Part shown: positions 36,130 through 62,740 of the stretch, in pieces
How positions within the stretch are numbered: the first letter of the stretch is position 1
Layout of the letters: each line of letters begins with the position of its first letter
NCBI RefSeq assembly: GCF_030463535.1
Contig: NC_132883.1
Location: 32,405,873-32,469,872, forward strand
DNA from: Salminus brasiliensis
Taxonomy: Eukaryota > Chordata > Actinopteri > Characiformes > Bryconidae
DNA: 64,000 nt
Reading direction: 5' to 3'
The notes under the pieces: generated by a model
Databases searched by the model: none
What the model was told of the DNA's origin: nothing
Seen by the model: only the letters and a program-made list of their open reading frames with translations
Made by a program: the position numbers and the translations under genes

Positions 36130-36650
36130 TACTGGAAGGAGGGCTTTCTCTTATAAAGCTCCCCCAACTCCAGAAAAATCTTCATGCCTTTGTTCAGGAC
36201 AGACACACTTTTAGTGTTCAAATTTAGATTAAAAACATTTTTTTTTTTTTGCTAAAGCTTTTGGATAATCCATGAGTGTATTGTCCCGTTTTCCTTGCTG
36301 ATGTAGCTTGTTTTCATACCAACACTGGTCAGTACTGCTGTCTTAATTTTCTCTTTTCTTTTCTCTCCTCCATGTGAGATGCCCCCTGCTGTCTACTTGC
36401 TGCTGACACGTGTCCATTTGTGGTTGGCTGTTGTTCCTACCCATTAGATCCTGTCCCGCTGTGACCCTCCCCCCTCTTGTGTTTTTCCCTCCTTTCTGTT
36501 TTCTTAGTGTATTGAGATGCCCTGTTCTAACTATTCCAATCCCAGTATCGCCAGTATGGCTCTCCACTACCTTGCTGCCCGCTGTCCTGCTCTGGGTCCT
36601 CGCATTGATTAATCCTCACCTCAATGCATGGCTGTGCTTGTGACTGTTTA
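36130..36650 (+). pseudogene. L2-type LINE 3' fragment
   Basis: GGGCTTTCTCTTATAAAGCT and AGATTAAAAACATT followed by GATAATCCAT match the C-terminal coding end of the LINE at 12840-12990 (FSYKAPQLWNKL region). Stops and a long T run disrupt it. Confidence 0.8.
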
Positions 36651-38335
36651 CCTGCATGTTTTTATATTTCATTATTTTATTTTGAACGTAATAAATTTGA
36701 CAAGATGTTAGTCAAAGTTAGCCAAATCAATGTGCTGTACTAAGTTAATCAAACTTTTTTAACAATGTAATATAATGGCAAAAATTAAATTACATAACTG
36801 TAAATCACTGGTCTGTTTAGTGTAGCACTGTACAACCCTGCTGGTACACTGAAAAATGGCATGAATGTGTTCTTTTATTAGCTATATATGTAATTCAAAG
36901 CAGAATTGTAAAGCTCCTGAGGCAAGCATGGTCCTGGACATTGGGGCTAAGCCTCAGATGTTTAAAATGCATACCTCTGCCCCTGGTCAAGTCAAGGCAT
37001 ACTTAAAACCATGTTGTGTGAGTTGTAGGAGGAGACAAGGGTTTCTGTATTATGCTAGTGAGGGTCTTTGTCCATATTTGGTGGCAGATTTAGCACAAAT
37101 GTGGATGTTTTAATTGTCACATAACATTTTAAATTACGTCATATGTCAAATATTTGAAGCTTAAATGAAAAAAACTGATCTTGGCTGATGTTATGTGATA
37201 TTGGTTTATTTTATAGAGGATACAAGCTATCCTGAGGAACTGTAAATCATCTTCTAATAACCAAAGGTGTTCCATAAGGTGCATTTCAGACTTAGTTTTA
37301 TTCAGTTTTAATGAATGAAACAGATTTTACATATGCTTATGGGAAGTTTAAAAGCTGTCTGAAACCTTGCCCAAAATAGGTCCTGTAAACTGAAACTTTT
37401 AGATATCTTGCCTTCATTTGGATGTCACTACTTTTTGTGAACTTAAGTGATTAATGTTTTAGACTGCATAGTATGACTTGGATCCTTGACATGGGAAATA
37501 GTTACAACATGAGACATAACACAGGTGCACAGTTACATGGTTAGCATACTAGTCATGTAACATGGTGTGCTACACCAATATATTGCACCACAGGTATTGT
37601 ATTGTACAGGTATTATACAAAGCTTCTATTTTAAAAGCCCTGTATACCATTATTTTCAGGTTATTAATGGTCAATAATTGTAGATTGCTGGAATACATAT
37701 TACTGTAAAGTGAGCTTAAAGGGCACAGTTCTCTAAAAACTAGATTAAAATCAGTTTGGCATCAATAAATGAAAATGTATTTAATATTAATTATATAATA
37801 TGAATTATATTATTTCATTTAATAGACATACAAATTGATTGTTCATATTTTCAATGTACAATTTGTACAAAATTATAGAAAATCAACATTTTATTTTCTA
37901 AGTTTAGTGCAGAAAAGTTCACAAAATTAAAATGCAAGTAACTCAACTGATGATTAATTTTAATAATTAAAGTACTCCCCTTAACACTCACACATTACCT
38001 TAAATGTCCAGAAACAATCCATTTACAGTTCAATCAAAATAATAATAAATAACCAATTGAAAAGTAGGTTTGTGAGCCAAATTAACAAACTTTCAGCTTT
38101 CAACAAGAACAATCAGCACAACTAATATAACAAGAGATTCTCCAAATTCAACACAAAATGCTACTTTTAATGACTACTGCAGTACACATCAAATATTTGG
38201 ACATAACTGCATCCCCCATACACACAACTTGTGATTTAAAGGCTTTTAAAATCTATAACCTTTACAAATTAACGTAAAATATATTATAAAACATAAAATT
38301 ATAATAAATTACACCAGTGACCCAAAGCTTGTAGA
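36651..38335. other. AT-rich intergenic stretch
   Basis: No gene or recognisable element. A weak open frame at 36865-37113 lacks splice context or family resemblance. Confidence 0.5.
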
Positions 38336-39186
38336 TGTCATGATCCACACGGTCTGACAATGAGAAGGGAACACTCGCAGGAGACCAAAGCGAGACGTTT
38401 ATTGCAAACAATAAACAGCAAAACAAAAAGGCAAAGCAGCAAACGTTACGTGGAAAAGGGGTGAACAAAAACACAACCGTGACAACCAAGAGTGGGCAAA
38501 ACAAAAGTGCACACCTGGGGCTGGCGAGGCACAGGGGCTAAGCTAGCTGCCGGGGCAGAGCCTGAACTAACAGGCAGTGCCTGGGGAAACTCCAGATAAA
38601 TTAAAGGGCTGCGCTCGCCAGGCGCTCTGAACGTGACTGGAGTGCGTGAGGGATTACCCGCCAAATCCAAAAGACTGAGCCGGTCCAGTAGTGGGGATCG
38701 CTACCTTGAATATCGTGCGTACGAGTAGCTCGCTACCTGAGCTCCTGACCACGAGTACGCTCCGTGAATGAAGCGAGATAAGATTACTAACCTGAAGTAG
38801 CCCCCAACGGACCCTAAGGTTCAATCCGTCTCGCTGGTTATCATAATACGCTAAGCTAGCTACGGCTGGGAGAGTCCACTCGATCCAGAGGGACACTCAA
38901 ACTCGACCGGTGAATACTGAGTACAATAGGTTCGCTGAATACCCTGAGTGCATTGGTTGCACTGTGTGCAATTCTCAGCAACCGGCAGCTGACACTAGCC
39001 CTCCTTAAATACGCCAGCCACAGGTGTAACTTATTACTGAAAACAATAAACGGACACATGACGCAAACACAACCTAGAACCAAGATGGAGACGATGAGTG
39101 TCAAAGTAAGAGTCCGTTTCAACATAAAAGTTCATAACATAACATGACTGTGACGTGAGTGTTCATGATCGCCTGCGGGCGTGACA
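38336..39186 (-). mobile_element. Solo LTR, Ty3/gypsy family
   Basis: The ends are TGTCATGATCC and GGGCGTGACA. The flanks are GTAGA (38331-38335) and CTAGA (39187-39191), consistent with a 5-bp target duplication carrying one change. It shares GAACACTCGCAGGAGA and AAAGCGAGACGT words with the LTR at 17311-18289. There is no internal region. Confidence 0.9.
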
Positions 39187-39299
39187 CTAGACCATTAATG
39201 ACAAATATTTCAACACTTTTCAGTTGGATTTAGGAGGGTGGGTCAATTCAACAGCCATTAAACTGCAAATAGTGTGGAATCTTTGCATCACTCATCAAT

Positions 39300-40235
39300 C
39301 AAGGCTTTGGTGAATATACAGTCATGACCACAAATATTGGTTCCAGAACTCCAGAAATGGGCTGGACAGAATTTCTAAATGGTAAGAAATAACTGGATTT
39401 TAGTCAAGTGATGCTTTGTTCATTTGCAATTGTGGCAAGTAACATGTGCTGACAATATAGAAATGATGAGACTTAAATGGAGTTTAAATGGAGAACAGTT
39501 GACTGTGTACCACATTAAGCATGGAAAAAAGAAAAAAGCAAAGAATTCCATCTTCAGAGAACATAATGTTCCTGTGTCCACACTTCAACATCAGAAGTCA
39601 AGGCAAGGCAGGGCAAGTCAAGTGTTTCTGTATAGCACCTTTTATTCAAAATGGCAATTCAAAATGCTTTACATAAACACAGAAAAATACAACCACAAAA
39701 AGAATAATAAAGCATTAAAAAACATTTTAAAAACTGGACATGGATGGAAGAGAAAAAATGAAGAGAACTAGGATTGTTCAAAAGGTAACTAAAGAACCAC
39801 AATTAGTTTCAACAAATTTAAGCTGAGCTGCAAGGTTCAACAGTGCCAACTTACACTACCTATCGCCATCTGAATGAAATGAGATGCTATATAAGGCGAA
39901 CTAGGAGGACCCAACTGTTGACACAAAGACAAAAAAGATCTAAGGAAGCCACAATCCATCTGGGAGTGAACAGAGTGAAATTAGGTCTTCAAAGAAAAGA
40001 ACATGGTCCCCACAGTCAAACAATTTAGAGGGTCAATAATGTTGTTTTGCTGCTTCTGTCACTAGATGTCTTGACTGTGTGCATGGCATTATGTTATCTA
40101 AAGTACTATCAAAGAATTCTGGAGTGCACTGTAGGGCTCAGTATGAGAAAGTTGGGTCCCTGTTAAAGGTTGTTGGTCTTCCAGCATCACAATGACCTAC
40201 AGCCTGATGACCTACATTTCTAGAGGTGTGAGGAA
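39300..40235 (+). pseudogene. Tc1-like relic interrupted by an L2-tail repeat
   Basis: Decayed Tc1 transposase words occur at 39470-39600 and 39790-40200, for example a stretch around 39780 reading GTAACTAAAGAACC and a VGSLLKVVGLPAS-like stretch near 40155. At 39598-39770 an inserted repeat begins AGGCAGGGCAAGTCAAGTG and TTTCTGTATAGCACCTTTTA, a common fish L2-type tail in antisense. Confidence 0.6.
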
Positions 40236-40744
40236 TGATATCAGGTTTGATATCTTTCTCTGCTTCTGTGTATTGTACTAAAGCAAACAAAAGAAATAAA
40301 CAAGTTAATACCAAATCATTTGTAATTGCAACAATGTTTTAGGAGAAGAGAGACATTTTCTAAAAGAAAAGAAACAAAATATATGTCCTATTCTACACTG
40401 TGGCGTGATTAAAAACAGCCAACAATCAATAAAACGACAGCTATTGCTTGGCAAATATTAACCATTCAAAATCACTTCTTTGTAAAACAGAGTGAGATTG
40501 TGCCTGGAGCCATCATTGCAGGAACCTAAAAGTGGGAGCAGCTGCTGAGATGAGAGTGAGGCTAAAAACTACCCATACACGTCAGAGATCACACCTTTTG
40601 CTGAGCAGATAGAAGCTAAAACGTTAGCTAAGACGTTCAAAAACGCCCCATAATCACTAATATAAAACAGCGATTTAATTACTCACTTTATCTAAGTTTT
40701 AAAACATTTTGAAACATGCACAGCTTCTGGCCAGCAGAGAGAAA

Positions 40745-40995
40745 CACTAAAGGTTTTAAAGGTGCACGTATTTGTCACTGTACAGTGTACAGCGAAATGT
40801 GTCCTCCGCATTTAACCCATCTGGTAGTGAACACACTCACACACACACATGTGTTAGGGGCAGTGAGTACACACACACACCCAGAGCGGTGGGCAGCCAA
40901 CTCCAGCGCCCGGGGAGCAGAGAGGGTAAAGGGCCTTGCTCAAGGGCCCAACAGTGGCAGCTTGCCGAGCCCGGGAATCGAACCCAGTAGTACAC
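40745..40995 (+). repeat. SINE-like interspersed repeat
   Basis: It starts AAGGTGCACGTATTTGTCAC and continues CAGCGAAATGTGTCCTCCGC, with an internal CA tract. It ends GGCAGCTTGCCGAGCCCGGG and AATCGAACCC, a GTTCGA-type box in antisense. A truncated copy of its start lies at 42465-42515. It is a frequent fish repeat; class uncertain. Confidence 0.7.
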
Positions 40996-41435
40996 TAGTA
41001 CACACATGCACCATGATGCAGGAGACTTGTCTCAGATTAGAGAACAAACTTAAGCCACAATTACATATTTGTAATGGCCTAGCAACTAAAGACTTATTAA
41101 CTGATTTTATTTTTTTTATATTTGGCTGCCAATTATTATTAAATACACTATAGTAAAATTTTTTGTAAAAATGTTCCAGACCCAGATTTAGTATAATCGT
41201 TTACCCTTTCCCTCAAAAAGCAAACATTACAAGAGTAAATGACTGATCTGGCCACTTGTCCTAATGCCTAATGCCTAATGCCAAAGTTTTTAAACATCCA
41301 TCTGAAGTTTATTACAGACCCTCTGTTGAAACCCTGGTTGAAACTCAGGTTCTATGAACATCATATTAACATCATATTAAAATAAACATGGCTGCCATCA
41401 CCCAATCAGATTTCAACAGCTATTTGAGTGTTAAA

Positions 41436-41521
41436 ATTATAGGTAAACAGATCAACGTGTTTCTGACTTGTGTGTTATATTATAGGTAAACAGATCAACG
41501 TGTTTCTGACTTGTGTGTTAT
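41436..41521. repeat. Perfect 43-bp tandem duplication
   Basis: Units at 41436-41478 and 41479-41521 are identical, each starting ATTATAGGTAAACAGATC. Confidence 0.95.
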
Positions 41522-42084
41522 ATGTGTGATTTGTGCAATGCAAATGCAAATGTTTTTGATTGCCATTTGGCTTTTTGGTAGTTGTTGAATTTCACTCTTT
41601 TGATTGTATTGACTTCATGTTTGTGCAGATGTTTATTTTAAAATGGGCAGAAATTTACTTACTGCACAAATTGCTGATTAATGAACCAACTTGACTGCCA
41701 ATTAGCTAAATATGTTGTTGTAAAATGAATTAAAATTAACAAGGGTGATTATTTAAAATGATAATTTTATGATTTGTTAAAACTGATATCGGAGTCAGTT
41801 AGTGGCAATTGCTGATTTGATTTACCAATTTCATAGAGTTGATTGTCAATTATTTAATTGTTTTTTTATGAAATTACTTCTCGTTTACATTGTGCATAGT
41901 TAATGACTGTTCTTCCCTCCCCCCACAACAACCATTTTCTAATGTGTTGAAACTGACTTTGGGGACAGTTAAATAGGGTGACAAGTCTTTATGCATACAT
42001 TTAAGTTGTAGTTTACAAGAGACTTTAGACATTTGAGTAGCGCCCCTCCGTGGCCAATGCATGTCATACTTCAAATGATTTTGC

Positions 42085-42660
42085 TCAACAAGCCTGTGAA
42101 ATACTGGGAGAATATAGTCTGGTTAAATGAGATCAAAATGTAACTCTTTGGATGCCATAATACACACCATACCAACAGTATGGTTTGGAGGTGGAAACAT
42201 GGTCTGGGGCTGTTTTTTAGCATGCGGCACTGGCACGCTTTATATAATTGAAGGATGAATGGACAAATGTACTGAGACATTCCTGATAAAAAGATGAAGA
42301 TGAAATAAGAGTGGACATTTTAGCAAGACAATGATCCCAAACACACAGCCAAGGAAACTTTTAATTGGTTTCAGAGAAGGAAAATAAGGCTGCTAGATTG
42401 GCCCATGCAATCACCTGACCTGAATCCAATGAAAAATCTATGAATTTAAAGGTAAAGGTAAAGGCAAAGGTGCACGTATTTGTCACTGTACACTGTACAG
42501 CGAAATGTGTCTCACAGAACCTTGAGGATTTAAAGAGTGTTTGCGTGGAAGAACGGGCCAAAATCACACCTAAGCAATGCACTTAACTACTTTCTCCATA
42601 CAGGAGGCACCTTAAAGCTGACATACCCAACAAAGGCTTTTGTATGAAGTATATAATAAA
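42085..42660 (+). pseudogene. Tc1-like transposase relic with inserted repeat
   Basis: The plus strand encodes [17 protein letters not shown] (second catalytic Asp) and [15 protein letters not shown], where the third catalytic residue region has Lys in place of Glu (NPIEN to NPMKN). A fragment of the 40745 repeat interrupts it at about 42447-42520. It is not functional. Confidence 0.8.
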
Positions 42661-42719
42661 AACAGAGGAAAAATGTATAGAATTTCAAGCAAAACTCACC
42701 CTCAACTTAATATATGATT

Positions 42720-43440
42720 GCACACCCCATCAGAACTCTCCACCATATTTGACTGTAGGTACTGTGTTCTTTTCTTTCTGTTTTTTTTTTTTTCATTCCA
42801 TTTTTGGACAGTAGAATCATGTGCTTTACCAAAAAGCTCTTTCTTGGTCTCATCTATCCTCATCTAGATGTTTTCCCAGAAGGATTTTAGCTTACTCACA
42901 TACATTTTGGCAAGCTGCAGTCTAGCTTTTTTATGTCTCTGTGTCAGCAGTGGGGTCCTCCTGGGTCTCCTGACAGGGCATTTCATTTCAATTAAACATT
43001 GACGGATAGTTCACGCTGACGCTGATGCGCCCTGAGCCTGCAGAACAGCTTGAGTTTCTTTGGAACTTGATTGGGGCTGCTTATCCACCATCCAGCCTAT
43101 CCTGCGTGGCAACCTTTCATCATTTTTTAAAATCTCTTCACGTCCTGGGAGATTAGCCACAGTGCAATGGGTTGTAAACTTCTTAATTTTTGTTGCACAT
43201 CATAGACAAAGAAACATCAAAATCTCTGGAGCTGGACTTGTAACTTGGACTTGTACATTTTTCCACAATTTTGGTTCTCAAGTCCTTAGACAGTTCTCTT
43301 CTCCTCTTTCTGTTCTCCATGCTTAGTGTGCAAAGGGATGTAATGCAAAGATTGAGTAAACTTTTTTTTTTAATCTGGTTTCAGGTGTGATTTCTATATT
43401 GCTCACATCTGTTACTTGCCACAGGTAGGTTTAAATGAGC
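42720..43440 (-). pseudogene. Tc1-like transposase N-terminal relic
   Basis: The minus strand begins near 43321 with MENRKRREELSKDLR-like sequence and retains pieces of the DNA-binding domain. The segment GGGGTCCTCCTGGGTCTCCT near 42951 is the antisense of the linker before the catalytic core. It is close to, but on the other strand from, the relic at 42085. Confidence 0.6.
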
Positions 43441-43489
43441 ATGACATGCTTAAAACAAAGTTATTTAACCACAGTTTTAAAAAGGTGCA

Positions 43490-44175
43490 AATAATGTGTG
43501 TGTGTGTGTGTGTCTGAAAATAAAGGAATATAAAATAATAAACTATAAATTCATCATGTTAAGACAACGCCATCATTAGCTTCATCCTAAAAATAAGCAA
43601 ATAAGAAACCCTGTACAGGGAATGGGTGGTGGTCCGAAACATGACGCGGGTAAAAACAAAAACACTGAGCGGATTTTGGAACGAAGGATTGGGCAGTCGG
43701 CGTGCATGCAGTAGGCTACATGCATCATCGAAAGCTCCAACCACACCTTTGCTTCCAAGAGCCCAAATCGCGGACTGGAAGGAAGACGAAAGGAAGACAT
43801 TCTGACTTACTTTTACCAATTTTCTCATTTTTCTACGAGCATTCTGCTATCTTAGAATTGTAACTGCATTGTTTCAGATCACCATCAGAAAGGCAGCACT
43901 TAAAATGTTATTTTCTTATCAGCATTGCCGTTTTTCCTTCTAACGCCGTTAGTACAGTTTAATGCCCGCGCAAATACAACGCGACATATGTTGTAAGGTG
44001 CAGATTAAAAACAACTGCGTCGTGTATAAATTAAAAAAATCTACAGGGGCGTTCAGTCAAGTAATTTTATGTGAGTAGGACAGTGGACCGTTCGTAATAT
44101 CTAAGGATTCGGTGCATATACATTGTGTTTTTGATATAATTCACCGCTCAATTTGTCACATCTTTTATTTTTACG
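43490..44175 (+). promoter_or_regulatory. syn1 upstream flank and presumed 5' UTR
   Basis: A GT microsatellite (about 43495-43512) opens the block. The last few hundred bases must contain the syn1 promoter and 5' UTR by position. I see no TATA box at a fitting distance. CG dinucleotides rise around 43640-43780 and 43935-44000. I looked for a REST/NRSF (RE1) element, known in mammalian SYN1, and found no convincing match. Confidence 0.35.
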
Positions 44176-57956
<13,781 letters not shown>

Positions 57957-59403
57957 CAAACACACTAGCAAACAGGTTGGGAAACAGGATGATAATTAAG
58001 AAGTTATATTGATTCCATTCATATACTTATTAATGCTTGCATTTACACACAAATACTTGAGCACCTGAAGCACAGATACACCATAGATAAAGGACCAATG
58101 ACATCACTCGCTGTTATGCATGCCCTGTGCACATGCCACTTATACATCTACTGTAAGATATTTACACAACAGTCACTTAGGCACATGGTCACAAAAAAAA
58201 GACATATTGCAGTTAGCATCAGTAAGACTAGCTAATGCACTACACCTGTGTCTCTCAAAAACATTCCCAATTCTTCTAACCTCACACACAATCACATGTG
58301 GACATATGTACCAGTCCACATTGTTTGTTGTAATGTCTTTTCTGATGCTGTGTCAATGCTTAAAAGTAATCTTCCCTTCCAATTTAGATTGTTGGCAAAT
58401 GTAAGAGCAGACATTTTAGCAGGTAATGTTGTTGACACTTGTAGTTACAGGCATCATCTCACTGTATTTATTATCACATATAACAAAATATATTGTTCAT
58501 TTTGAAATATTACATTTACATTCACTTGGTGCAGAGTTTGGGTTCCCTGAACCACAATGATAAAGTATGTTAGAATAAATATTTAATCTGAATGGACAGG
58601 CCATATCAAGTGTCTGACAAAGCTTGCCACAGTTAACACTAGTCCCTAGCTATGTCATTGCATGTCAGGAAGAAGTAGTCACATAAGGCTGCCTGTCATG
58701 ATTGTGCTTTTGATTTTTTCTGTATTGTTCTGCATGAAGTTGTTGAGGTAAAAAAATGTTAATGTTTTTTTTTTTACCAAGCTGTAGCTGCTTCCTTTGT
58801 TTCCCCAATTCTGAAATAAATACTTAATAAAAAGCTATCATAGGCCCTAAATGTAGTTAACATTCCTTGCAGGGGTGTAGAAATTTTCTTCTAGCTCATA
58901 CATCTCAGGGATGCCCTGGAGTGTAACACATTAATAAAGTGTCTATGACCTAGTCTTCCAATCCAATAGTTCAGAAGTCACTGGTTGCCATGAAGGAGAG
59001 GCATGCATATAAATATTTGGAGGTACTGTAGAATGTCTGATTGCACACGAACACTGTAACACTGTAGAACGCATGATATGGATAAAAGCTCAGGATGTAA
59101 ACTCCCGTCTACAATAAATGTCTCAGAGTCACACTGGATACAACATGTGACGGCCATTCTGAGACTAAATTGTGTATGCTTTTTAATGGGACCCACAATG
59201 GGACTTCACTCCAAAGAATGCAATAGCCATGGATGCTATTAGTCATGGCCATCCTTGCCAATCATAACCGAGATGTATATAATATGTTGGATAATAGATT
59301 AAACATCTGTTAGTATGCCCTGGTTTTTCTTCTATATAGAAGGTAATTTTTCATGTTCCACTAGTTTCCTGGATCCTGTAACTAAATTCTGTGTTTTCCA
59401 TAG

Positions 59404-59479
59404 GAGAGAACATTCCAATACTGGTTCATTAATGGCAACGTTAGGTAAGGCTGAAAAAGAGCCCCAGTCTACTCCCTGA
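59404..59479 (+). other. Candidate alternative last exon of syn1
   Basis: A branch-like GTAACTAA and the pyrimidine-rich acceptor GTGTTTTCCATAG end at 59403. Joined to exon 12 (which ends in phase 2), the frame stays open for 25 codons, giving KREHSNTGSLMATLGKAE and then KEPQSTP before TGA. That would replace domain E with a short hydrophilic tail and give 647 residues. It is inference only; an internal GTAAGG donor near 59444 is an alternative reading. Confidence 0.3.
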
Positions 59480-59917
59480 TCTCTTTCCTGCTTCCTGCAC
59501 CAGGCTGTAGTGTAACCATTGTGACCCCTTGTGGCAAAGGTGCAATAGTGTACATGCTGTAACGTTAAAACCTAATAGTATTGTACAGAATGTAGCGAAA
59601 TGTATTTTCCCCATTTTTGTTCACTGTTATTGTTTTAATGTTTTAATATTTTTATTTGGTTCTTCAAAAAGTCTGATTATGACAATTCACTGCATTTATT
59701 AGGAATATGTAATTTGAAGAAAGTCCTTGACTCACGCTTTCTTTAGCTTTGTAAAATTTATTTTCTTTGTCATATAGTCCATATTAAAATATAATGTCTG
59801 TTTAAAAAACTATATTTGATTAGTTAAAGTGTTTGGGATAGATTTATATTGTATTGGTTGTTGGGATTTATGTGAAATGAATAATCTGTTGATGCCTGCC
59901 AGTTGTGCAAAAAAAAT

Positions 59918-59919
<2 letters not shown>

Positions 59920-59966
<47 letters not shown>
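59920..59966. repeat. (TA)n microsatellite
   Basis: An uninterrupted TA run of about 45 bases. Confidence 0.95.
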
Positions 59967-59967
<1 letters not shown>

Positions 59968-60402
59968 CATTGTACTATGCACAGACGAGCAACTTTGATG
60001 TTGTCATTGTAGCTTTGTGTGTCATGACCAAGCTGAAAAAAATGTTCAATAAAGCAATTAAGCATATAAGATTTATGTGATTGTCTCTGTATGTCAAAAC
60101 CCTCTCCACAAAGCACACTATCACCAGAGAAGATGATTGTATGTGATGTCTGTGATTGCCAACTACAGGCAATCCTTTAAATGATTACTTGTAAAACCAA
60201 CAAATTGCCAAATTACATGCGTTTCCTTGAAATAGTCTGACTGACAATTTAACTTAAAGACTTAACCTAAAGTTAAAATTCTACAGTTAACCCTAATAGA
60301 TGTTGATCAGTTTTCAAATGTGCTTGAGTTGAAGGTTGAAATGTTTCTGAGAAACATATTTTGGCATATAACGATATACTTGTAAGAGTTGCTTTCTTCA
60401 GT

Positions 60403-60790
60403 CCTACAGTTGTGGTCGGAAGTTGACATACACTCATCATTGACATTACTAAGCTTCCAGTGGTTTATTATAAGTGTTTGTATGTATATTATTGAGCCTG
60501 TATGTATAATTTTGACACTGTTGATTTCAGTATGCTAATGGTAAGGTACTTTTTTTACTAGGCAAGCTCCAATGAGACCAGTAACCATTGTATCTCTGTA
60601 TCTGAGGCACTAAATCTTTGTATTGTGTTGTATTGTCTGTCTGCACTTGTACTGTGTTGTACTTGTGTTCTGTATGCACTGTGTCTATGTTGCACCATGG
60701 TCCTGGAGGAAAGAAGTTTCGTTTTACTGTGTACTCTGTATGTAGTTGAAATGAGAATAAATACCCACTGATTTCTTATTAACAAGCTAT
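60403..60790. mobile_element. Sleeping Beauty-like end fragment and LINE 3' tail
   Basis: ACAGTTGTGGTCGGAAGTTG followed by ACATACAC at 60405-60435 resembles the terminal repeat of salmonid-type Tc1 elements. A LINE tail follows at about 60590-60775: CTATGTTGCACCATGGTCCT, then TGTATGTAGTTGAAATGAGA, matching the tail of the LINE at 14023-15395. Confidence 0.75.
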
Positions 60791-60799
60791 AGTCAGAGT

Positions 60800-61420
60800 C
60801 CCTGATGTCTGGAATTCTGAATATGCCTAAATTAAGGTGTGAAAAGTGCTTCAGACGAATAGAAAAAAAAACTAACCACTGTGGACTTCCCGGATGATCT
60901 GCCATTGCCTGGCGTTCACACATTCGCACAAACTGTTGCTGCTTTCAGACTTAAGTTGGGATATAAGAGAAGGCATCACCATGTGGAAACACACGTTCGC
61001 TCAACCGTTGCCTGTCCTACTGGAACTGTATCCAGGCCCAAGTAGCAGCCATGAACAACTCCAATACTCTGACATTTTTGGCATAACATTAGAGAAATAG
61101 GCATTGCTCTGTTTGTATATTGTTTGAATATTGTAGTTATTGCCTTTCTTATTGTTCTGTCTTCAACAGTGTAAATAAAAATGTTTTGTACTTGTAGACA
61201 TAATATAGCTAAGTAATTCTTCATTAGGAAGAATCAGAAGGGGAACTGAGGGAACGATGTATGGGCTCGAAAGGAACAAATTACAGGACGTAAGATCTTA
61301 TGGTCTGAGCTCTGGTTGGCAGAGACTATTCAGAAGCTCCTTATCCAGCTGGTGTATGATGTGTTGTTTCTCCTCGGGGGAGTACTGTCAGCCCCCGCCC
61401 ACAGGCCCAAATAAGTTGTG
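60800..61420. other. Intergenic; unassigned
   Basis: No gene or element is recognised. Confidence 0.45.
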
Positions 61421-61429
61421 TCATTGTGT

Positions 61430-61909
61430 CGATTCAGGTTGATTTGGTTATTTCAGGTTGATTTGGTTCATGAGTAATTGTGCCGAGAATTGTATCGTTT
61501 GGGACCTTGAGGTTTCACGAGAGGTTCCACGTACAGTAGAAGTGTGTTGAGGCCAGCTTCTGCTCAGTGTTCACGTTCAGGAGCAGGTCACCCTGCTAAT
61601 CAAGTCATCAGCGAGGCTCGCTCGCTCATGGCCAGGATTTACTGGCAACCCACGTATCAGCTAGGCCTAGCCTTTTTTGTTCAGTAGCTGGTCCCCCAGC
61701 TTAACCCCCAGTCCCAGGTTCGTTTTGGTTCGCCCTTTTGTTTGCCACGCTTATGTTTTTGTTGATCACTGTTCATGGTTTGCTGCCATGTTTTTTTTTT
61801 TTGCCTCACTTGCCCCTTGTGTTAATAAATCTATAATAAAACAATGCTTACTTTGACTCCATCTCTGCAAGTATTCGTCCCTCTGTGTCTGGCCTAGCAC
61901 GCCATGACA
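61430..61909 (+). mobile_element. Partial LTR of the Ty3/gypsy family
   Basis: The end GCACGCCATGACA with an upstream ATAATAAAACAATGC poly(A)-like region matches the 3' part of the plus-oriented solo LTR at 4754-5528. The 5' boundary is not clear. A direct repeat, TTCAGGTTGATTTGGTT, lies at 61435-61469. Confidence 0.65.
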
Positions 61910-62044
61910 GTAACACCATGGATATAATCTACAGTCTTTCCCAGAATGGAGATATTTTTATCACAGACTATAATTAGTGATGGCCTTACAAGCTATTTCC
62001 AAAATATTTTGGGGGAATAATTTTAAAAATGTTTTTATATTTTT

Positions 62045-62315
62045 TATTTATTATGACAGTCCCTAAGTCTAAGTATTTGAAATAATATAAAAAATGACAT
62101 TCAAATTGCTTTCTGTAATAACTACACATACTTACACATACACAATAACACAATACTTGTACTTTTACTTTCAGTACTTAAGTATTTTAGAATAAACTAC
62201 TTGCAATACTTAATTACAAAAATGTTGAGTACTTTAGTACTTCCATAGAAGTATGATGCTTAAAGAACACTTCTACTTCTACACAAGTCACTTTTTCGAG
62301 CAATAGTCTGGGTCT
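62045..62315. repeat. TACTTTTACTT-type repeat, second copy
   Basis: It matches 19466-19640 through GACAGTCC, AAGTCTAAG, ATTTGAAATAATATAAA and ACTTCTACACAAGTCAC. Confidence 0.75.
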
Positions 62316-62344
62316 CTAGTACTTTATACATATGATAAAGCATA

Positions 62345-62740
62345 TTCCAAGCTGATGTTCCGCAAAACCAAGTTGGATCATAGGGTCAAAGTGTGGAGAA
62401 GATGCAGATAACGCTATGCTGATTGCTGCACCGATAGAGTGACATCTTTTGGTGGAGGCAGTGTGATGTTGTGGGGTGGAATCTCCCTCACTGGAAAAAC
62501 AAGGCTTGTCAACATTGGAGGCAATCTCAATGCAGAGATGAAATTCTGCAACCAGTGGCAGTCCCATATCTCCACAGTCTGGGACCGAACTCTATCATCC
62601 AAGATGACAATGCTTGCACCCACAGCATATCAGAGACTACCTCCAGAATTTGTGAGTGGAGAGGATGTGGGGAACAAGTAAGGACACTTGTGGGATCAGC
62701 CTGGGCATGTTGTTATCTTTTATTGATTTATACACTGTAA
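62345..62740 (+). pseudogene. Tc1-like transposase core relic
   Basis: The plus strand encodes TSFGGGSVMLWGGISLTGKT and NLNAEMKF, then in another frame RDEILQPVAVPYLHSLGPNS and IIQDDNACTHS (second catalytic Asp in QDDNA). This belongs to the Tc1 subgroup with VWGGIS and HLHSLGPNFILQDDNARPH-like motifs, distinct from the 1635 element. It is one frameshift away from continuity and is truncated at both ends. Confidence 0.85.

Larger units (their letters stand above)
57957..60070 (+). other. syn1 3' UTR region and poly(A) signals
   Basis: After the stop codon the first AATAAA words are at 58815-58820 and 58826-58831. A further CAATAAAG is at 60047-60054, with GT-rich sequence after it. Which are used cannot be decided. 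A TA microsatellite lies at about 59920-59966. A candidate alternative last exon is at 59404-59479. Confidence 0.45.

Noticed and set aside
36865..37113. 82-residue plus-strand ORF
   Set aside because: No splice context, no recognisable family and surrounding sequence is AT-rich intergenic.
43850..44175. REST/NRSF (RE1) site in the syn1 promoter
   Set aside because: TTCAGATCACCATC near 43875 has only a weak half-site match and the wrong spacing; not supported.
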